From Nocardioides psychrotolerans (GTDB taxonomy: Bacteria > Actinomycetota > Actinomycetes > Propionibacteriales > Nocardioidaceae), in assembly GCF_900113685.1 (NCBI RefSeq), contig NZ_FOQG01000012.1:90179-154178 (forward strand): a stretch of DNA of 64,000 nucleotides, in the 5' to 3' direction. The position numbers were made by a program, and so were the translations under genes. Position 1 is the stretch's first letter; each line of letters starts with the position of its first letter. The notes under the pieces were generated by a model. That model was not told the origin of the DNA. It did not search any database and saw only the letters and a list, made by a program, of their open reading frames with translations. This document shows, piece by piece, positions 63,823-64,000 of the stretch.

Positions 63823-64000
63823 TCTACGGAGAGTTTGATCCTGGCTCAGGACGAACGCTGGCGGCGTGCTTAACACATGCAAGTCGAGCGGTAAGGCCCT
63901 TTCGGGGGTACACGAGCGGCGAACGGGTGAGTAACACGTGAGTAATCTGCCCTTCACTTGGGGATAAGCTTCGGAAACGGGGTCTAATACCTGATACGAC
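63823..64000 (+). rRNA. rrs: 16S ribosomal RNA (5' part)
   Basis: Contains the universal AGAGTTTGATCCTGGCTCAG (63830-63849), then GACGAACGCTGGCGGCGTGC and AACACATGCAAGTCGAGCGG. The variable V1 region GTAAGGCCCTTTCGGGGGTA is like Nocardioides. Only about 178 nt are in the window; the exact 5' end is set by analogy. Confidence 0.97.

Overview
The window is about 70% GC and reads as a chromosomal segment of an actinobacterium, most likely Nocardioides or a close relative in Nocardioidaceae. The basis is the mIHF gene, a mycothiol-dependent (maleylpyruvate isomerase-like) family protein, the helicase-motif-less PriA, the mIHF-gmk-rpoZ-coaBC-metK-priA gene order, and the first ~178 nt of a 16S rRNA that looks Nocardioides-like. 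The assignment rests on recognition, not on a search.

Layout. 1-2.7 kb: end of a quinone oxidoreductase gene, a Nudix hydrolase, a DUF1232 membrane protein, a TetR regulator with an apparent C-terminal frameshift, and an FDOR/PPOX-type oxidoreductase. 2.85-14 kb: the pyrimidine operon pyrR-pyrB-pyrC-carA-carB-pyrD-(FMN alpha-hydroxy acid oxidase)-pyrF-lipoprotein, with a PyrR-binding RNA hairpin over the first ribosome binding site. 14-20.2 kb: mihF-gmk-rpoZ-coaBC-metK-priA. 20.2-24.5 kb: def-fmt-yjbR-rsmB and a stand-alone LigD-type polymerase, convergent with a secreted gamma-glutamyltransferase. 26.5-31 kb: rpe and an FMN-riboswitch-controlled ribD-ribE-ribBA-ribH operon. 31-35.8 kb: a molybdopterin oxidoreductase divergent from hisE-hisG, a PH-domain membrane protein and an aldose-1-epimerase-like gene. 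35.9-39.9 kb: sulfatase, small P-loop kinase, PLP fold-III enzyme and a small membrane protein, all on the minus strand. 39.9-41.84 kb: a decayed alkanesulfonate (ssu) locus. 41.9-45 kb: an SseB-like gene, infC-rpmI-rplT and a SpoU methyltransferase. 45-53.5 kb: a secreted protein, a soluble PAS histidine kinase, pheS-pheT, a YghZ-type aldo/keto reductase and a mycothiol-dependent family protein. 53.5-63.4 kb: the arginine operon argC-(ACT protein)-argJ-argB-argD-argF-argR-argG-argH and an AAG-type DNA glycosylase. 63.4-64 kb: an rrn promoter, an AT-rich leader and the start of 16S rRNA.

How the genes work together. Most of the window is housekeeping anabolism in tightly overlapping operons (ATGA, GTGA and TGATG junctions). 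De novo UMP synthesis feeds gmk and rpoZ. Riboflavin synthesis is under FMN control. Arginine synthesis carries its own repressor gene and a candidate ARG-box promoter. carAB makes the carbamoyl phosphate used by both PyrB and ArgF.

The most unusual points are these: (1) an uncharacterised ACT protein, related to the CASTOR/COG3603 type, inside the arginine operon; (2) the ssu pseudogene locus, with a decapitated ATPase, a nonsense-interrupted binding protein and a shredded monooxygenase; (3) a recurring -10-like hexamer 6-8 nt before start codons, suggesting many leaderless mRNAs; (4) an ArgF whose carbamoyl phosphate loop departs from STRTR; (5) repeat or palindromic DNA inside carA and pyrD.
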